Shown here piece after piece: positions 27,845 to 37,355 of a DNA stretch of 64,000 nt. Made by a program: the position numbers and the translations under genes. Position 1 is the stretch's first letter; each line of letters begins with the position of its first letter. The stretch covers positions 685,001 to 749,000 of the forward strand of contig NZ_CP012700.1 in assembly GCF_001307295.1 (NCBI RefSeq), read 5' to 3'. Origin of the DNA: Sphingopyxis macrogoltabida (GTDB lineage Bacteria; Pseudomonadota; Alphaproteobacteria; Sphingomonadales; Sphingomonadaceae). The notes beneath the pieces were generated by a model. It did no database searches, had not been told where the DNA came from, and saw only the letters and a list, made by a program, of their open reading frames with translations.

Positions 27845-30046
27845 ATGCGTCTCAAACTGTCCCTGATGCTCGCCGCCGCGCTCGTTTCCGCAACGCCGGG
27901 ACCCGCGCTCGCGCAATATACGCTGAACGTCCGCGACGCCGATATCCGCGCGTTCATCCAGGATGCGGCGCGGATCACCGGCCGCACCTTCGTCATCGAC
28001 GGCCGCGTCAACGGCAAAGTGTCGGTGGTGACCGACCGGCCGCTGTCGCGGAGCGAATATTTCGAGATTTTCCTTTCGACGCTGCGCTCGAACGGGCTGG
28101 TCGCGGTGCCGGGACCGAACGGCAGCTATCGCGTCCAGCCGATCGACGGCGCCGCCGCCCAGCCCGGCCGCATCGGCAGCGGCGGCGCGGCACAGAACCA
28201 GTTCGTCACCGAAATCATCCGCCTCCGCCATATCGACGCGGTGTCGGCGGTCGAAACGCTCCGCCCGCTGGTCAGCCCGCAGGGATCGCTGACCGCGAAC
28301 CGCAACGCCAACAGCCTTGTCGTCGCCGATTTTGCTGACAATATCCGCCGCATCCGCGCGCTCGCGAGCAGCATCGACCGCGACAGTTCGACGAGCCAGA
28401 TCGTCACGCTGAAAAACGCCGGCGCGCGCGAGATCGCCGCCGCGCTGCAGGCGCTGGTGCCCGCAGCCGGGGAGGGCGCGCAATCGCCCGTCGCCATCGT
28501 GCCGATCGACAGCAGCAACGCGATTGCGCTGCGCGGCGATCAGGCGATGGTCGCCCGCTTCGTCCAGATGGCGAACGACCTCGATGCCAAGGCGGCGGGC
28601 GGCACTGAACTGCGCGTCTACTGGCTCGAACATGCCAATGCCGAAACGCTGTTGCCGACGCTTCAGCAACTGATCGGCGGCGGCAGCGATCCGGCGCAGA
28701 AGGCTGGACTGCCGCCGGCTTCGTCCTCTTCCTCGTCGTCGGGCAGCGCCGGTGCCGCGCCCGCCGTCGCAACGAATAGCGCGCCGACCTCGGTCAGCGG
28801 CGCCGGCGGCAGCATCTCGACGCGCGGGCCGGCGATCGTCACCCGCTATGAAGGCGCCAATGCGATCATCGTCGCCGCCAACAGCGAAGTGCAGCGAATG
28901 CTCGGCGAACTGATCCGCCAGCTCGACAGCCGCCGCGAACAGGTGCTGGTCGAGGCGATCGTCGTCGAGATCGGCGACGATGCGGCAAAGCGGCTCGGCG
29001 TCCAGTTCCTGCTCGGCGGCAAGAATATCCCGTTCGTCGCGACCAACTACAGCAATGCCCAGCCAAACATCTTCACGCTCGGCGGCGCCTATGCGGCGAA
29101 CCGGCTGTCGCAGGAAACGACGACGGTCAACGGCAATACCACGGTGACCCAGACGAACAGCGCGCTCGGCAGCAGCCTGCAGGAAGCGGCGGCGGCGTCG
29201 CTGCTCCAGGCGACCGGCGGTTTTGCGGGGTTTGCGGGCGATATCGGCAAGAACACGATCTTCGGCGCGATCATCAACGCGGTGAAATCCGACACGACGT
29301 CGAACCTGCTCGCCACCCCGCATATCGTCACGCTCGACAATCAGGCGGCGAAATTCCTCGTCGGACAGGAAGTGCCGATCACGACGGGCGAGGCGCTGAG
29401 CGACAATTTCGACAACGCCTTCCGCACCGTCCAGCGCGAAGAGGTCGGCATCAAGCTCGAGGTCACGCCGCAGGTCAATGGCGCGGGGGAGGTCAAGCTG
29501 TTCCTGCGCCAGGAAGTGTCGAGCGTCGCCGGGCCGGTGTCGTCGCGCAACAGCGACCTCATCCTCAACAAGCGCTCGTTCGAGACGGTGCTGACGGTCG
29601 ACGACGGCGAAATCCTCGCGATCGGCGGCCTGCTCAACGACGACGAGCGCAAGACGATCGAGCGTATTCCGTTGCTCAGCGACATCCCGCTGATCGGCGA
29701 ATTGTTCAAGTCGCGGAGCCGGTCGCGCTCGAAGACCAACCTGATGGTCTTCATCCGCCCGACGGTCCTGCGCAATCGCGAGGATAATGCTGCGCTGACC
29801 GCGCGGCGTTATGGCTATGTCCGCAACTTCCAGTTGCAGCGGAACCCCGATCAGGAGCCGGCGATCGATACGCTGGTCCGCGACTATATGGGCACGACGC
29901 CGCCGTCGCCGCCCTCGGCCGGCGATGTGACCGTCACCCCCGTCGATCTGCCCGCGCTGCGCGGGCCCGATGGCAATGTGATCAGCACCGACGTGCCGCC
30001 TTCGATCTCGAACGCGCCCGCGCCGCCGACCGGAGACTATCCGTGA
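27845..30046 (+). CDS. gspD: Type II secretion system secretin
   Basis: The outer-membrane secretin forms the multimeric pore for folded exoproteins. The 733 residues include a signal peptide ending ALAQ, N0-N3 ring-building domains with an inserted Ser/Gly/Ala-rich loop near residues 295-320, and the C-terminal secretin domain with VPITTGEALSDNFDNAF and the segment LLNDDERKTIERIPLLSDIPLIGELF. Start at ATG 27845 gives the signal peptide and lies 4 nt after gspC. Its end overlaps gspE by 4 nt. No pilotin gene was seen nearby. Confidence 0.95.
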   Translation: MRLKLSLMLAAALVSATPGPALAQYTLNVRDADIRAFIQDAARITGRTFVIDGRVNGKVSVVTDRPLSRSEYFEIFLSTLRSNGLVAVPGPNGSYRVQPIDGAAAQPGRIGSGGAAQNQFVTEIIRLRHIDAVSAVETLRPLVSPQGSLTANRNANSLVVADFADNIRRIRALASSIDRDSSTSQIVTLKNAGAREIAAALQALVPAAGEGAQSPVAIVPIDSSNAIALRGDQAMVARFVQMANDLDAKAAGGTELRVYWLEHANAETLLPTLQQLIGGGSDPAQKAGLPPASSSSSSSGSAGAAPAVATNSAPTSVSGAGGSISTRGPAIVTRYEGANAIIVAANSEVQRMLGELIRQLDSRREQVLVEAIVVEIGDDAAKRLGVQFLLGGKNIPFVATNYSNAQPNIFTLGGAYAANRLSQETTTVNGNTTVTQTNSALGSSLQEAAAASLLQATGGFAGFAGDIGKNTIFGAIINAVKSDTTSNLLATPHIVTLDNQAAKFLVGQEVPITTGEALSDNFDNAFRTVQREEVGIKLEVTPQVNGAGEVKLFLRQEVSSVAGPVSSRNSDLILNKRSFETVLTVDDGEILAIGGLLNDDERKTIERIPLLSDIPLIGELFKSRSRSRSKTNLMVFIRPTVLRNREDNAALTARRYGYVRNFQLQRNPDQEPAIDTLVRDYMGTTPPSPPSAGDVTVTPVDLPALRGPDGNVISTDVPPSISNAPAPPTGDYP

Positions 30047-31536
30047 CCGAGCCCGAACCGACCGCCGCACCCCCGGCGCCGGTCGACATCCCCTATGGCT
30101 TTGCACGCGCGCACGGCGTCGTCATCGCGCCGGGGGACGGCGGCATCTGGCTGGCGACGCTCCGCGAGGACAGCGACCCGGCGGTGCTGATCGAGGTCAA
30201 GCGCTACCTTGCGCAGCCGCTCAAGGTCGCGACCGCCAGCGTCGCCGATTTCGATCGGCTGCTGTCGGATCATTATGCCGTCGATGCCTCGGCGGCGGCA
30301 ATGGCGGGATCGCTCGACGGCAGCGACCTCGATTTCAGCCTGCCGAGCGCCGAAGACCTGCTCGACAGCGCCGACGATGCCCCCGCGATCCGCCTGATCA
30401 ACGCGATCATCGCCGAAGCGGTGCGGCAGGGCGTCAGTGACATCCATATCGAGCCCTATGAAAGCGGGCTTGTGGTGCGGATGCGCACCGACGGGGTGCT
30501 GCGCGAGCATCTGCGCATGCCGCCGCATGTCGCGCCAGTTGTCGTGAGCCGCATCAAGGTGATGGCGCGGCTCGACATCGCCGAACGCCGTATCCCGCAG
30601 GACGGGCGCATCGGCCTGACGCTTGCGGGCAAGGCGGTCGATGTCCGCGTTTCGACGCTGCCGAGCCGTGCGGGCGAACGCGTCGTGATGCGCATCCTCG
30701 ACAAGGATACGGCGGGGATCGATTTCGACGTGCTCGGCCTGTCGGGCGAGGCCGACCGCATCCTGCGCGAGGCGCTCGCTGAACCCAATGGTATCATCCT
30801 CGTCACCGGGCCGACCGGATCGGGCAAGACGACGTCGCTTTATGCCGCGCTGAAGCAGCTCAACGATGGCCAGCGCAATATCCTGACCGTCGAGGACCCG
30901 GTCGAATATGCCGTCGACGGCATCGGCCAGACGCAGGTCAACAGCAAGGTCGGGCTCGATTTCGCCGCCGGGCTACGCGCGATCCTGCGCCAGGACCCCG
31001 ATGTCGTGATGGTCGGCGAAATCCGCGACCGCGAAACCGCCGACATCGCGGTGCAGGCGTCGCTGACCGGCCACCTCGTGCTTTCGACCGTGCACACCAA
31101 CGATGCGGTTGGTGCGATTACGCGCCTCAAGGATCTGAAGGTCGAGCCTTTTCTTTTGGCTTCGACGCTCCGCGCCGTCATTGCGCAGCGGCTCGTCCGC
31201 AAGCTCTGCGAGCATTGCCGCGAACCGGTGCAGGCCGACAACAGCGTCGCCGCGATGCTCGGGCTCGATATCGGCACCGTCATCTGGCGGCCCAAGGGCT
31301 GCGACCAGTGCGGCGGCAGCGGCTACAAGGGCCGTATCGGGGTGTTCGAGGCGATCAAGGTCGACGAGACGGTGCGCCGTTATATCTATGCCGGCGGCGA
31401 CGAGGCGATGATCGCCAAACATGCCTTTCTGAAGGCGCCGACGCTGGCGTCGGCGGCGCGCGCGATGGTCGCCAAGGGGCTGACGACCGCGGAGGAGGCG
31501 ATCCGCGTCGCGCGGCGCGAGGACGTCGATGCCTGA
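30043..31536 (+). CDS. gspE: Type II secretion system ATPase
   Basis: The 497-residue cytoplasmic hexameric ATPase drives pseudopilus assembly. The Walker A motif GPTGSGKTT is at about residues 256-264, the Asp-box and His-box segments (EDPVEY; STVHTN) follow, and a four-cysteine zinc-binding insert (CEHC ... CDQC) lies at about residues 389-428 as in classical GspE. The N-terminal domain that binds GspL is present. It overlaps both neighbours (ATGA with gspD, 8 nt with gspF). Confidence 0.97.
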   Translation: MTEPEPTAAPPAPVDIPYGFARAHGVVIAPGDGGIWLATLREDSDPAVLIEVKRYLAQPLKVATASVADFDRLLSDHYAVDASAAAMAGSLDGSDLDFSLPSAEDLLDSADDAPAIRLINAIIAEAVRQGVSDIHIEPYESGLVVRMRTDGVLREHLRMPPHVAPVVVSRIKVMARLDIAERRIPQDGRIGLTLAGKAVDVRVSTLPSRAGERVVMRILDKDTAGIDFDVLGLSGEADRILREALAEPNGIILVTGPTGSGKTTSLYAALKQLNDGQRNILTVEDPVEYAVDGIGQTQVNSKVGLDFAAGLRAILRQDPDVVMVGEIRDRETADIAVQASLTGHLVLSTVHTNDAVGAITRLKDLKVEPFLLASTLRAVIAQRLVRKLCEHCREPVQADNSVAAMLGLDIGTVIWRPKGCDQCGGSGYKGRIGVFEAIKVDETVRRYIYAGGDEAMIAKHAFLKAPTLASAARAMVAKGLTTAEEAIRVARREDVDA

Positions 31537-32743
31537 TTACCGCTATGTCGCGATCGACCCGCAGGGGCGCGAGCGCAAGGGACGTCTGACCGCGGCGAAC
31601 GACGACGCTGCGCGCGCCGACCTTGTGCGGCGGAAATTCCATATCGTTGCGGTCGAGGCGGCGGGGTCGCGCCCTGCTTCGCGTTCGCTGCTCGCCTTTC
31701 GCCGCAGCAAATTGTCGCGCAAGGAACTGGCGCTGTTCACGCGCCAGCTTGCGACGCTGGTCGAGGTGGCGCCGCTCGAGGAAGCGCTGCGCACGCTGAT
31801 GCGCCAGAGTGAAGCCGAAAGCGCGCGGGCGGTGATCGCCGACGTCCACGCCGGCCTGCTCGAAGGCCGCCGCCTCGCCGATGCGATGGCGCGCCAGCCC
31901 GCGAGCTTCCCGCCGCTCTATCGCGCGATGGTCGCGGCGGGCGAAACGACGGGCAGCCTGACGACGATCCTCGCGCGGCTCGCCGACCTGCTCGAACGGC
32001 AGGCCGAAGTGCGCGGCAAGCTGGTCGCGGCGCTCGCCTATCCCATCGTCCTCGCTGTGGTCGCGATCGGGGTGGTCGCTGCGCTGATGATCTTCGTCGT
32101 CCCGCGCGTCGTCGAACAGTTCACCGACACGGGACAGCAGCTGCCCTTCTTGACCCGCGCGGTGATTGCGATCTCGGGCTTTGCCGCCAACTGGTGGTGG
32201 CTGATCGCGCTGCTGCTGGCGGCCGGAGCCTTTGGCTGGGTCACCGCGATGCGCCGCCCGGCGTTCAAGGCGCGGGTCGATGCGCGGCTGCTCCGCCTCC
32301 CTTTGCTCGGCCGACTGCTCCGCGATCTCTACGCCGCCCGTTTCGCCCGCACGCTGTCGACGATGGTGTCGAGCCGGCTGCCGCTCGTCGAAGGGCTGCG
32401 TCTCACCGTCCCGACGATCCGCAACGCGGCGCTAGCCGGAGCGACCGCGGCGATCGTCGATCAGGTGCGCGCCGGCGGCAGCCTGTCCGCGGCGCTGCGC
32501 GACGCGGGCGTCTTCCCGCCGCTCCTCGTCTATATGACGGCCAGCGGCGAAAGCGCGGGGCGACTGGAACAGATGCTCGAACGCGCCGCCGACTATCTCG
32601 AACGCGAGTTCGACCGTTTTACCGCCGCCTCGATGGCGCTTCTCGAACCTGTCATAATTGTCCTTATGGGGTCTTGCGTCGCGCTCATCATTCTCGCCAT
32701 CCTGCTTCCGATCCTCCAGTTGCAGAACCTCGCAGGTCTATAA
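31529..32743 (+). CDS. gspF: Type II secretion system inner-membrane platform protein
   Basis: The 404-residue protein has two GspF domains, each ending in hydrophobic helices (about residues 165-195, 210-240 and 370-400). The N-terminus (PDYRYVAIDPQGRERKG) is typical. GspF links the ATPase to the pseudopilin assembly site. It is translationally coupled to gspE by an 8-nt overlap, and gspG starts 1 nt after its stop. Confidence 0.95.
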   Translation: MPDYRYVAIDPQGRERKGRLTAANDDAARADLVRRKFHIVAVEAAGSRPASRSLLAFRRSKLSRKELALFTRQLATLVEVAPLEEALRTLMRQSEAESARAVIADVHAGLLEGRRLADAMARQPASFPPLYRAMVAAGETTGSLTTILARLADLLERQAEVRGKLVAALAYPIVLAVVAIGVVAALMIFVVPRVVEQFTDTGQQLPFLTRAVIAISGFAANWWWLIALLLAAGAFGWVTAMRRPAFKARVDARLLRLPLLGRLLRDLYAARFARTLSTMVSSRLPLVEGLRLTVPTIRNAALAGATAAIVDQVRAGGSLSAALRDAGVFPPLLVYMTASGESAGRLEQMLERAADYLEREFDRFTAASMALLEPVIIVLMGSCVALIILAILLPILQLQNLAGL

Positions 32744-32744
32744 T

Positions 32745-33233
32745 ATGTCGCTTATGCAGCTTTTCTTTCGCCTGATGCTCGATCCTGGCCGGTCCGCCGC
32801 CAGCCGCCGTAAGCAGGGCGAGCGCGGCTTCACGCTGACCGAACTGATGGTGGTGATCTTCATCATCGGGCTGCTCGCGACCGTGGTGATGATCAACGTG
32901 TTGCCGAGCCAGGATCGCGCGATGGTGACCAAGGCGAAGGCGGATATCGCGACGCTCGAAACCGCGCTTGAACAATATCGCCTCGACAATCTCACCTATC
33001 CTGCGAGCACCGACGGGCTGAATGCGCTTGTTTCGGCGCCGCCGGCGCTCGCCCAGCCCGAACGCTACCGCCGCGGCGGCTATATCAAGAAGCTGCCCGA
33101 AGACCCGTGGGGCCGTCCCTATAATTATCAGGCGCCGGGGCCGAACGGAAAGGCGTTCGACGTCTGGTCGCTCGGCGCCGACGGCGCGCCCGGCGGGACC
33201 GACGACAATGCCGACATTCGCGGAGAAGGCTGA
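32745..33233 (+). CDS. gspG: Major pseudopilin
   Basis: It encodes the main subunit of the periplasmic pseudopilus. The prepilin cleavage site is RG/FTLTELMVV, with Phe at +1 and Glu at +5, followed by the hydrophobic spine. The 162-residue precursor has a 28-residue leader, longer than usual, because ATG 32745 (1 nt after gspF) precedes the usual position; an internal ATG at 32754 is also possible. The C-terminal segment DPWGRPYNYQAPG and a calcium-site-like tail are typical of GspG. Confidence 0.95.
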   Translation: MSLMQLFFRLMLDPGRSAASRRKQGERGFTLTELMVVIFIIGLLATVVMINVLPSQDRAMVTKAKADIATLETALEQYRLDNLTYPASTDGLNALVSAPPALAQPERYRRGGYIKKLPEDPWGRPYNYQAPGPNGKAFDVWSLGADGAPGGTDDNADIRGEG

Positions 33234-33771
33234 GGCGCTCGCTGGATGTTCCCCGGCGAAAGCCGGGGCCCATTTGCGCCCGCACAATCTTTCATGGGCC
33301 CCGGCTCCCACCGGGGCGCACTGTCCTGACGGCCAGCGCGGCTTCACGCTGGTCGAGCTGATGGTCGTGCTCGCCATCCTCGCGCTTGCCGCTGCCGCAG
33401 TGGTGCTGACGATCCCCGGCGACGAACGCACGGTGCGCAGCGAGGCCGATCGCCTTGCCGGCCGCCTTGCCGCCGCGCGTGACGTGGCGGTGATCGAGGG
33501 GCGCAGCGTCGCGGTCAACTTCGCGCCGTCGGGCTATGGCTTCGAGCGCCGGGTCGAAGGAGCGTGGCAGCCGCTGCCCGGCCGCGCGTTCGAACAGCGC
33601 AATTGGCCGGGCGATGTCCGTTTCGTTGCCGGCGACGGGCAGGGCGTGTCGCGCATCCTTTTCGATCGCGTCGGAACCAGCCCGACGCCGCAGTCCGTCG
33701 TCCTTGCGGGCGGCGATGCGCGCGAAACGGTGCGCGTTTCGGCGACGGGGGAGGTCAGCCGTGGCCAATGA
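33208..33771 (+). CDS. gspH: Minor pseudopilin GspH with unusually long leader
   Basis: The mature part begins at a prepilin site RG/FTLVELMVV and runs about 142 residues, matching GspH. Upstream in frame lies a leader of up to 45 residues, because a palindromic repeat (33247-33320) occupies the gspG-gspH junction and is read through. ATG 33208 overlaps gspG by 26 nt; TTG 33274 inside the repeat is an alternative giving a 23-residue leader. Either leader ends in the required Gly, so processing by GspO should still be possible. It overlaps gspI by 11 nt. Confidence 0.85.
   Translation: MPTFAEKAEALAGCSPAKAGAHLRPHNLSWAPAPTGAHCPDGQRGFTLVELMVVLAILALAAAAVVLTIPGDERTVRSEADRLAGRLAAARDVAVIEGRSVAVNFAPSGYGFERRVEGAWQPLPGRAFEQRNWPGDVRFVAGDGQGVSRILFDRVGTSPTPQSVVLAGGDARETVRVSATGEVSRGQ
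33247..33320. repeat. Paired palindromic repeat inside the gspH leader
   Basis: Hairpin one is CCCCGGC-GAAA-GCCGGGG (33251-33268) and hairpin two CCCCGG..CCGGGG (33299-33316). They are joined by the longer inverted pair GGGGCCCAT/ATGGGCCCC (33265-33273 and 33294-33302). This is a REPIN-like two-palindrome unit in inverted orientation, located at the gspG-gspH boundary. Confidence 0.7.
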
Positions 33772-34126
33772 CCATGAAAGCGGTTTTACGCTGCTCGAAA
33801 TGCTCGTCGCGCTCAGCATCATCAGCATCGCCGCGCTGACGCTCGTCCGTCTCGATGCCTTCGCGGTGCGCACCGCGGGCGACCTCGACGAAAGCACGAT
33901 GGCGGGGATCGTCGCGCAGAATCGGGCCGTCGAACTGTGGACCGATCCGGCGCCGCCGACCATCGGCAACAGCGCGACGGGCGTCGCCAATGCCGGCCGC
34001 AACTGGCGCGTCGAACAGCGCGTCGCCCGGACCGCCGACGACAGCCTGCTCCGCATCGACCTGACCGTCCAGCCCGAAAGCGGACGCGGGCAGGCGGTGC
34101 TCACGATCATCAGGCCGTCGCAATGA
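33761..34126 (+). CDS. gspI: Minor pseudopilin
   Basis: The 121-residue protein has a very short leader with the cleavage site SG/FTLLEMLVALSII, then a helical spine and a small globular domain of GspI type. GTG 33761 is chosen because GGGGGAGG precedes it by 6 nt and no ATG is available in frame before the cleavage site. It forms the pseudopilus tip with GspJ and GspK. It overlaps gspH by 11 nt and gspJ by ATGA. Confidence 0.9.
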   Translation: MANDHESGFTLLEMLVALSIISIAALTLVRLDAFAVRTAGDLDESTMAGIVAQNRAVELWTDPAPPTIGNSATGVANAGRNWRVEQRVARTADDSLLRIDLTVQPESGRGQAVLTIIRPSQ

Positions 34127-34731
34127 AGGACGAAGGCGGCTTCACTCTCGTCGAAATGCTCGTCGCATTGTCGATCTTTGCGGCGATCGCCGCGATGGGG
34201 GTTGGCCTGCTGCGCAGCAGTATCGATACTCAGGATGCTGTTCAGCTTCGCCTGAAGGCGATGGGCGGTATCAACCGGGTCCGCGCGCTGATGGCGAACG
34301 ACCTTGCGCAGGCGGTGCAGCGCCCGACGCGCGGGCAGGCGGGGGAGCCCGTGCCCGCATTCATCGGTTCGTCCACCGGCTTCGCCTTCGTCCATGGCGG
34401 CGCACCGTCGCAGTACAGCGGGCCGCGACCCTCGGTCGAACGCGTCGCCTATGCGCTGACCGGCGGCGAATGGCGGCGCGCGGTACAGCCTATGCTCGAC
34501 GGCGCGGTGCTGAGCGACGGCGATCGCCTGATCGGCGAGGTCGACGCGGTCGCCGTGCGCTATCGCGACGAAAGGGGCAATTGGGGCGAGAGCTGGACGT
34601 CGGAGCCCGGCGACCGCCTGCCGCGTGCGGTCGAAGTGCGGTTGACCCGCCGCGGTCGCGCGCCGCTCGCCATGCTGTTCCTCACCGCCCCGGCATTGCC
34701 GCCGCCGCCCTTGCAGGCGCCTGCGTCATGA
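34123..34731 (+). CDS. gspJ: Minor pseudopilin
   Basis: The 202-residue protein starts MKDEGG/FTLVEMLVALSIF with the Gly/Phe prepilin site and Glu at +5, then a GspJ-type globular domain. It assembles in the tip complex of the pseudopilus. ATG 34123 overlaps the gspI stop by ATGA, and its own end overlaps gspK by ATGA. Confidence 0.92.
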   Translation: MKDEGGFTLVEMLVALSIFAAIAAMGVGLLRSSIDTQDAVQLRLKAMGGINRVRALMANDLAQAVQRPTRGQAGEPVPAFIGSSTGFAFVHGGAPSQYSGPRPSVERVAYALTGGEWRRAVQPMLDGAVLSDGDRLIGEVDAVAVRYRDERGNWGESWTSEPGDRLPRAVEVRLTRRGRAPLAMLFLTAPALPPPPLQAPAS

Positions 34732-35732
34732 GGCCGCTGGCGAGAGGCGAACGCGGCGCCGCGCTGCTCAGCGTGCTGCTGCTCGTCGCGGTCATGGCGG
34801 TGATTGCGGCGACGGCGCTTGACCGCTTGACGCTCGCGACGCGGATCGCGGGCAGCGCGTCGACGATCGATCAGGGCCGCGCCTACAGCTTTGCCGCCGA
34901 ACAGATTGCGCTGCGCCGCGTTGCCGATCTGGTCGGGCGCGATCCGTCGCGGCTGACGCTTGCCGGTGGCTGGCTCGGCCGCGAATTTGTCCTGCCTTTG
35001 CCGGGCGGCGAAGGCCGGGCGCGGCTGACCGATGCGAACAATTGCTTCAACCTCAACGCGCTCGTTGTCGAAGCGGCGCCCGGGCGCCTCAGTCAGCGCG
35101 CCAGCGCCGTGGCGCAGTTCGCCGAACTGATGACCCTGCTCGGTATCGATCCCGGTCAGGCGAGGGCGATCGCGGCCGCCGCCGCCGACTGGATCGACAG
35201 CGACAGCAACGAAGGGCCGCTGGGCGCCGAGGACGGCGTCTACCGGTCGATGCAGACATCCTATCTGCCGGGCAACCGCAAGATGGCCGATATCAGCGAA
35301 TTGCGCGCGGTGCACGGGGTGACGCCGAAAATCTATGCGCGGCTTAAGCCTTGGATTTGCGTGCTGCCGGTCGCCGATCCGATTCGGCTCAACGTCAACA
35401 CGCTGGCGCCCGAACAGGCGCCGCTCGTCGCGATGCTGCGTCCTGGCGAGATCGGGGTGGCGAATGCACGCGCCGCGCTGGCAGCGCGGCCCGCCGACGG
35501 CTATGGCAGCAGCGTCCGATTCTGGAAGGCGGGGCCGCTTGCCGGAATCGACCCGGGCGACGCCGCCGAACAGGCGGGGATGACGAGCCGCTGGCTGACA
35601 CTGACGACGAATGTGACGATGGGGGACGGTTTCTTGACTTCGGTTTCGCTCATCGATGCCAATGGCGGTGCACCCGCTGCGGGTACCGCGCCGCCGTCGA
35701 TCGTCCGCCGCGACTGGGGCGAGGGCGACTGA
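34728..35732 (+). CDS. gspK: Minor pseudopilin GspK
   Basis: The 334-residue protein is the largest pseudopilin and caps the pseudopilus. Its processing site is RG/AALLSVLLLVAVM, and, as in known GspK proteins, the +5 Glu is replaced by a hydrophobic or neutral residue. The large alpha-domain segment with ADWIDSDSNEGPLGAED and the segment LNVNTLAPEQ are characteristic. ATG 34728 overlaps gspJ by ATGA. Confidence 0.93.
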   Translation: MRPLARGERGAALLSVLLLVAVMAVIAATALDRLTLATRIAGSASTIDQGRAYSFAAEQIALRRVADLVGRDPSRLTLAGGWLGREFVLPLPGGEGRARLTDANNCFNLNALVVEAAPGRLSQRASAVAQFAELMTLLGIDPGQARAIAAAAADWIDSDSNEGPLGAEDGVYRSMQTSYLPGNRKMADISELRAVHGVTPKIYARLKPWICVLPVADPIRLNVNTLAPEQAPLVAMLRPGEIGVANARAALAARPADGYGSSVRFWKAGPLAGIDPGDAAEQAGMTSRWLTLTTNVTMGDGFLTSVSLIDANGGAPAAGTAPPSIVRRDWGEGD

Positions 35733-35733
35733 C

Positions 35734-36876
35734 GTGGCGCGGACGCTCATTCTGTGGCTTCCGCCGCTGACGGCGCTCGACGACGAAGGCACGCGGCCGG
35801 CGTGGCTGCGCGTCGACGATGGCGTGATTGTCGATTCGGGCCAGGACGATGGCTGGGTCGATGCGTGGGAAAAGCCGGACGACGATGGTGCCGACGACCG
35901 GCTTGTCGCGCTTGCTCCCGCCGCCGACGTGCCGATCCAGTGGCGGCACTATCCCGATGCGGCGCCGGCGCAGGCGGCCGCGGCGGCGCGGATCGATACG
36001 CTGAAAGACAGTCTGGGCGATGCCGCCGGATTGCATATCGTGTCGGGACAGCCCGCCGATACGGGGCAGGCGGTGCCCGTCGCCGTGACGACCCACGCGG
36101 CAATGACCGCATGGACGGGCTGGCTCAAGGCGCAGGGGTTCGATCCCGCGGCGATCGTTCCTGCGGCGGCGACGGTGCCGCCGCCCGAACCGGGGACGCT
36201 ATGGACCGCCGAACTCGGCGGCGAGCAGATCGTGCGCACCGCCGACCGCGCCTATGCATCCGATCCCGAACTCGATCGATTGATCGCGGGAGGGCACGAT
36301 ATCGCGCCGCTCGATGCCGATCGCATGCGCGAGGCATTGCTGCTGACGCTCGCCGTGCCGCCGCTCGACCTGCTCAGCGGCGGGTGGAAACCGAAGCGAA
36401 GCTGGTCGGTCGATCCAGCGATGCTGCGGCTTGCGAAGCGGCTGTTCATCGCGCTGGCCGCGGTCAGCCTGCTCATTCCGGTCATCCATGCGATCCGCCT
36501 GTCGAGCGACAGCGTGCGTGCCGACGATGCCGTCGTCGCTCTGGCGAAGAAGGCGGGGGCCGCTGCGGTCGACGCGTCGGCGGCGGAGGCCGAACTCGAC
36601 CGCCGGCTCGCCGCCGCCGGGGGCGGGCCGCTCGCCTTCTCGGTGCCCGCCTCGGCGCTCTACGGAGCGATGGGCGACGTGCCCGGCGTCACGCTCAAAA
36701 GCCTCTCGCACCGCACCGACGGGACGCTGACGACGACGCTGGCGGCGCCGCGTGTCGACGATGTGAACAAGGTGCTGCTGGCGTTGCAGGCGCGCGGTTA
36801 TCGCGTCACTGCGCAGCCGATGGCGGGAACCGACGGGCTGCAGATGGCCAATGTGACGATCCGGGCGGTGCCATGA
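35734..36876 (+). CDS. gspL: Type II secretion system protein L
   Basis: The 380-residue protein has an actin-like cytoplasmic domain (about residues 1-240), one membrane helix (about 240-262), and a ferredoxin-like periplasmic domain. It recruits GspE to the platform and pairs with GspM. GTG 35734 lies 1 nt after the gspK stop and gives the expected N-terminus; no ATG start fits as well. It overlaps gspM by ATGA. Confidence 0.9.
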   Translation: MARTLILWLPPLTALDDEGTRPAWLRVDDGVIVDSGQDDGWVDAWEKPDDDGADDRLVALAPAADVPIQWRHYPDAAPAQAAAAARIDTLKDSLGDAAGLHIVSGQPADTGQAVPVAVTTHAAMTAWTGWLKAQGFDPAAIVPAAATVPPPEPGTLWTAELGGEQIVRTADRAYASDPELDRLIAGGHDIAPLDADRMREALLLTLAVPPLDLLSGGWKPKRSWSVDPAMLRLAKRLFIALAAVSLLIPVIHAIRLSSDSVRADDAVVALAKKAGAAAVDASAAEAELDRRLAAAGGGPLAFSVPASALYGAMGDVPGVTLKSLSHRTDGTLTTTLAAPRVDDVNKVLLALQARGYRVTAQPMAGTDGLQMANVTIRAVP

Positions 36877-37355
36877 CCGAGAAATTGCAGAACTGGTGGA
36901 CGGGGCTTTCGGGGCGCGAGCGCTGGCTGGTCGGTATTGCGGGCGTGCTGGCGCTCGGCGTGATCCTGTGGGGCATCGGCCGCCCGGCCTTCGCCGTCTT
37001 TGCCCACCTCGAGGGGGAGCATCGCGCTGCGGTCGAGCGCGAGGGGCGCGTCGCGGCCAAGGTGCAATTGCTGGCGCAGCGCCCGGCGAAATCGGTCGCC
37101 GCGGCGGTCGATGCGATAGCGATCGACCAATATCTTGCGCAGTCGGCGAGCGAGATCGGACTGACGCTCGACCGCAACGAGGCGCGCGGGCAGCGGCAGG
37201 CGACGATCGCCATCGCCACCGCCAAAGCGCCCGTGCTCACCGACTGGCTCGCGTCGCTCGAAGGACAGGGCTTTGTCGTCGACCAGTTGACGATCACGCC
37301 GGCGGTCGACGGGACCGTCGGGATGACGGCCGAACTGAGGAAGGGCGGCCAGTGA
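36873..37355 (+). CDS. gspM: Type II secretion system protein M
   Basis: The 160-residue bitopic protein begins with an amphipathic segment (WWTGLSGRERWLVGI), then one membrane helix (about residues 18-38), and a periplasmic ferredoxin-like domain. It stabilises GspL. ATG 36873 overlaps gspL by ATGA, and its stop overlaps the likely GTG start of gspN. Confidence 0.9.
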   Translation: MTEKLQNWWTGLSGRERWLVGIAGVLALGVILWGIGRPAFAVFAHLEGEHRAAVEREGRVAAKVQLLAQRPAKSVAAAVDAIAIDQYLAQSASEIGLTLDRNEARGQRQATIAIATAKAPVLTDWLASLEGQGFVVDQLTITPAVDGTVGMTAELRKGGQ

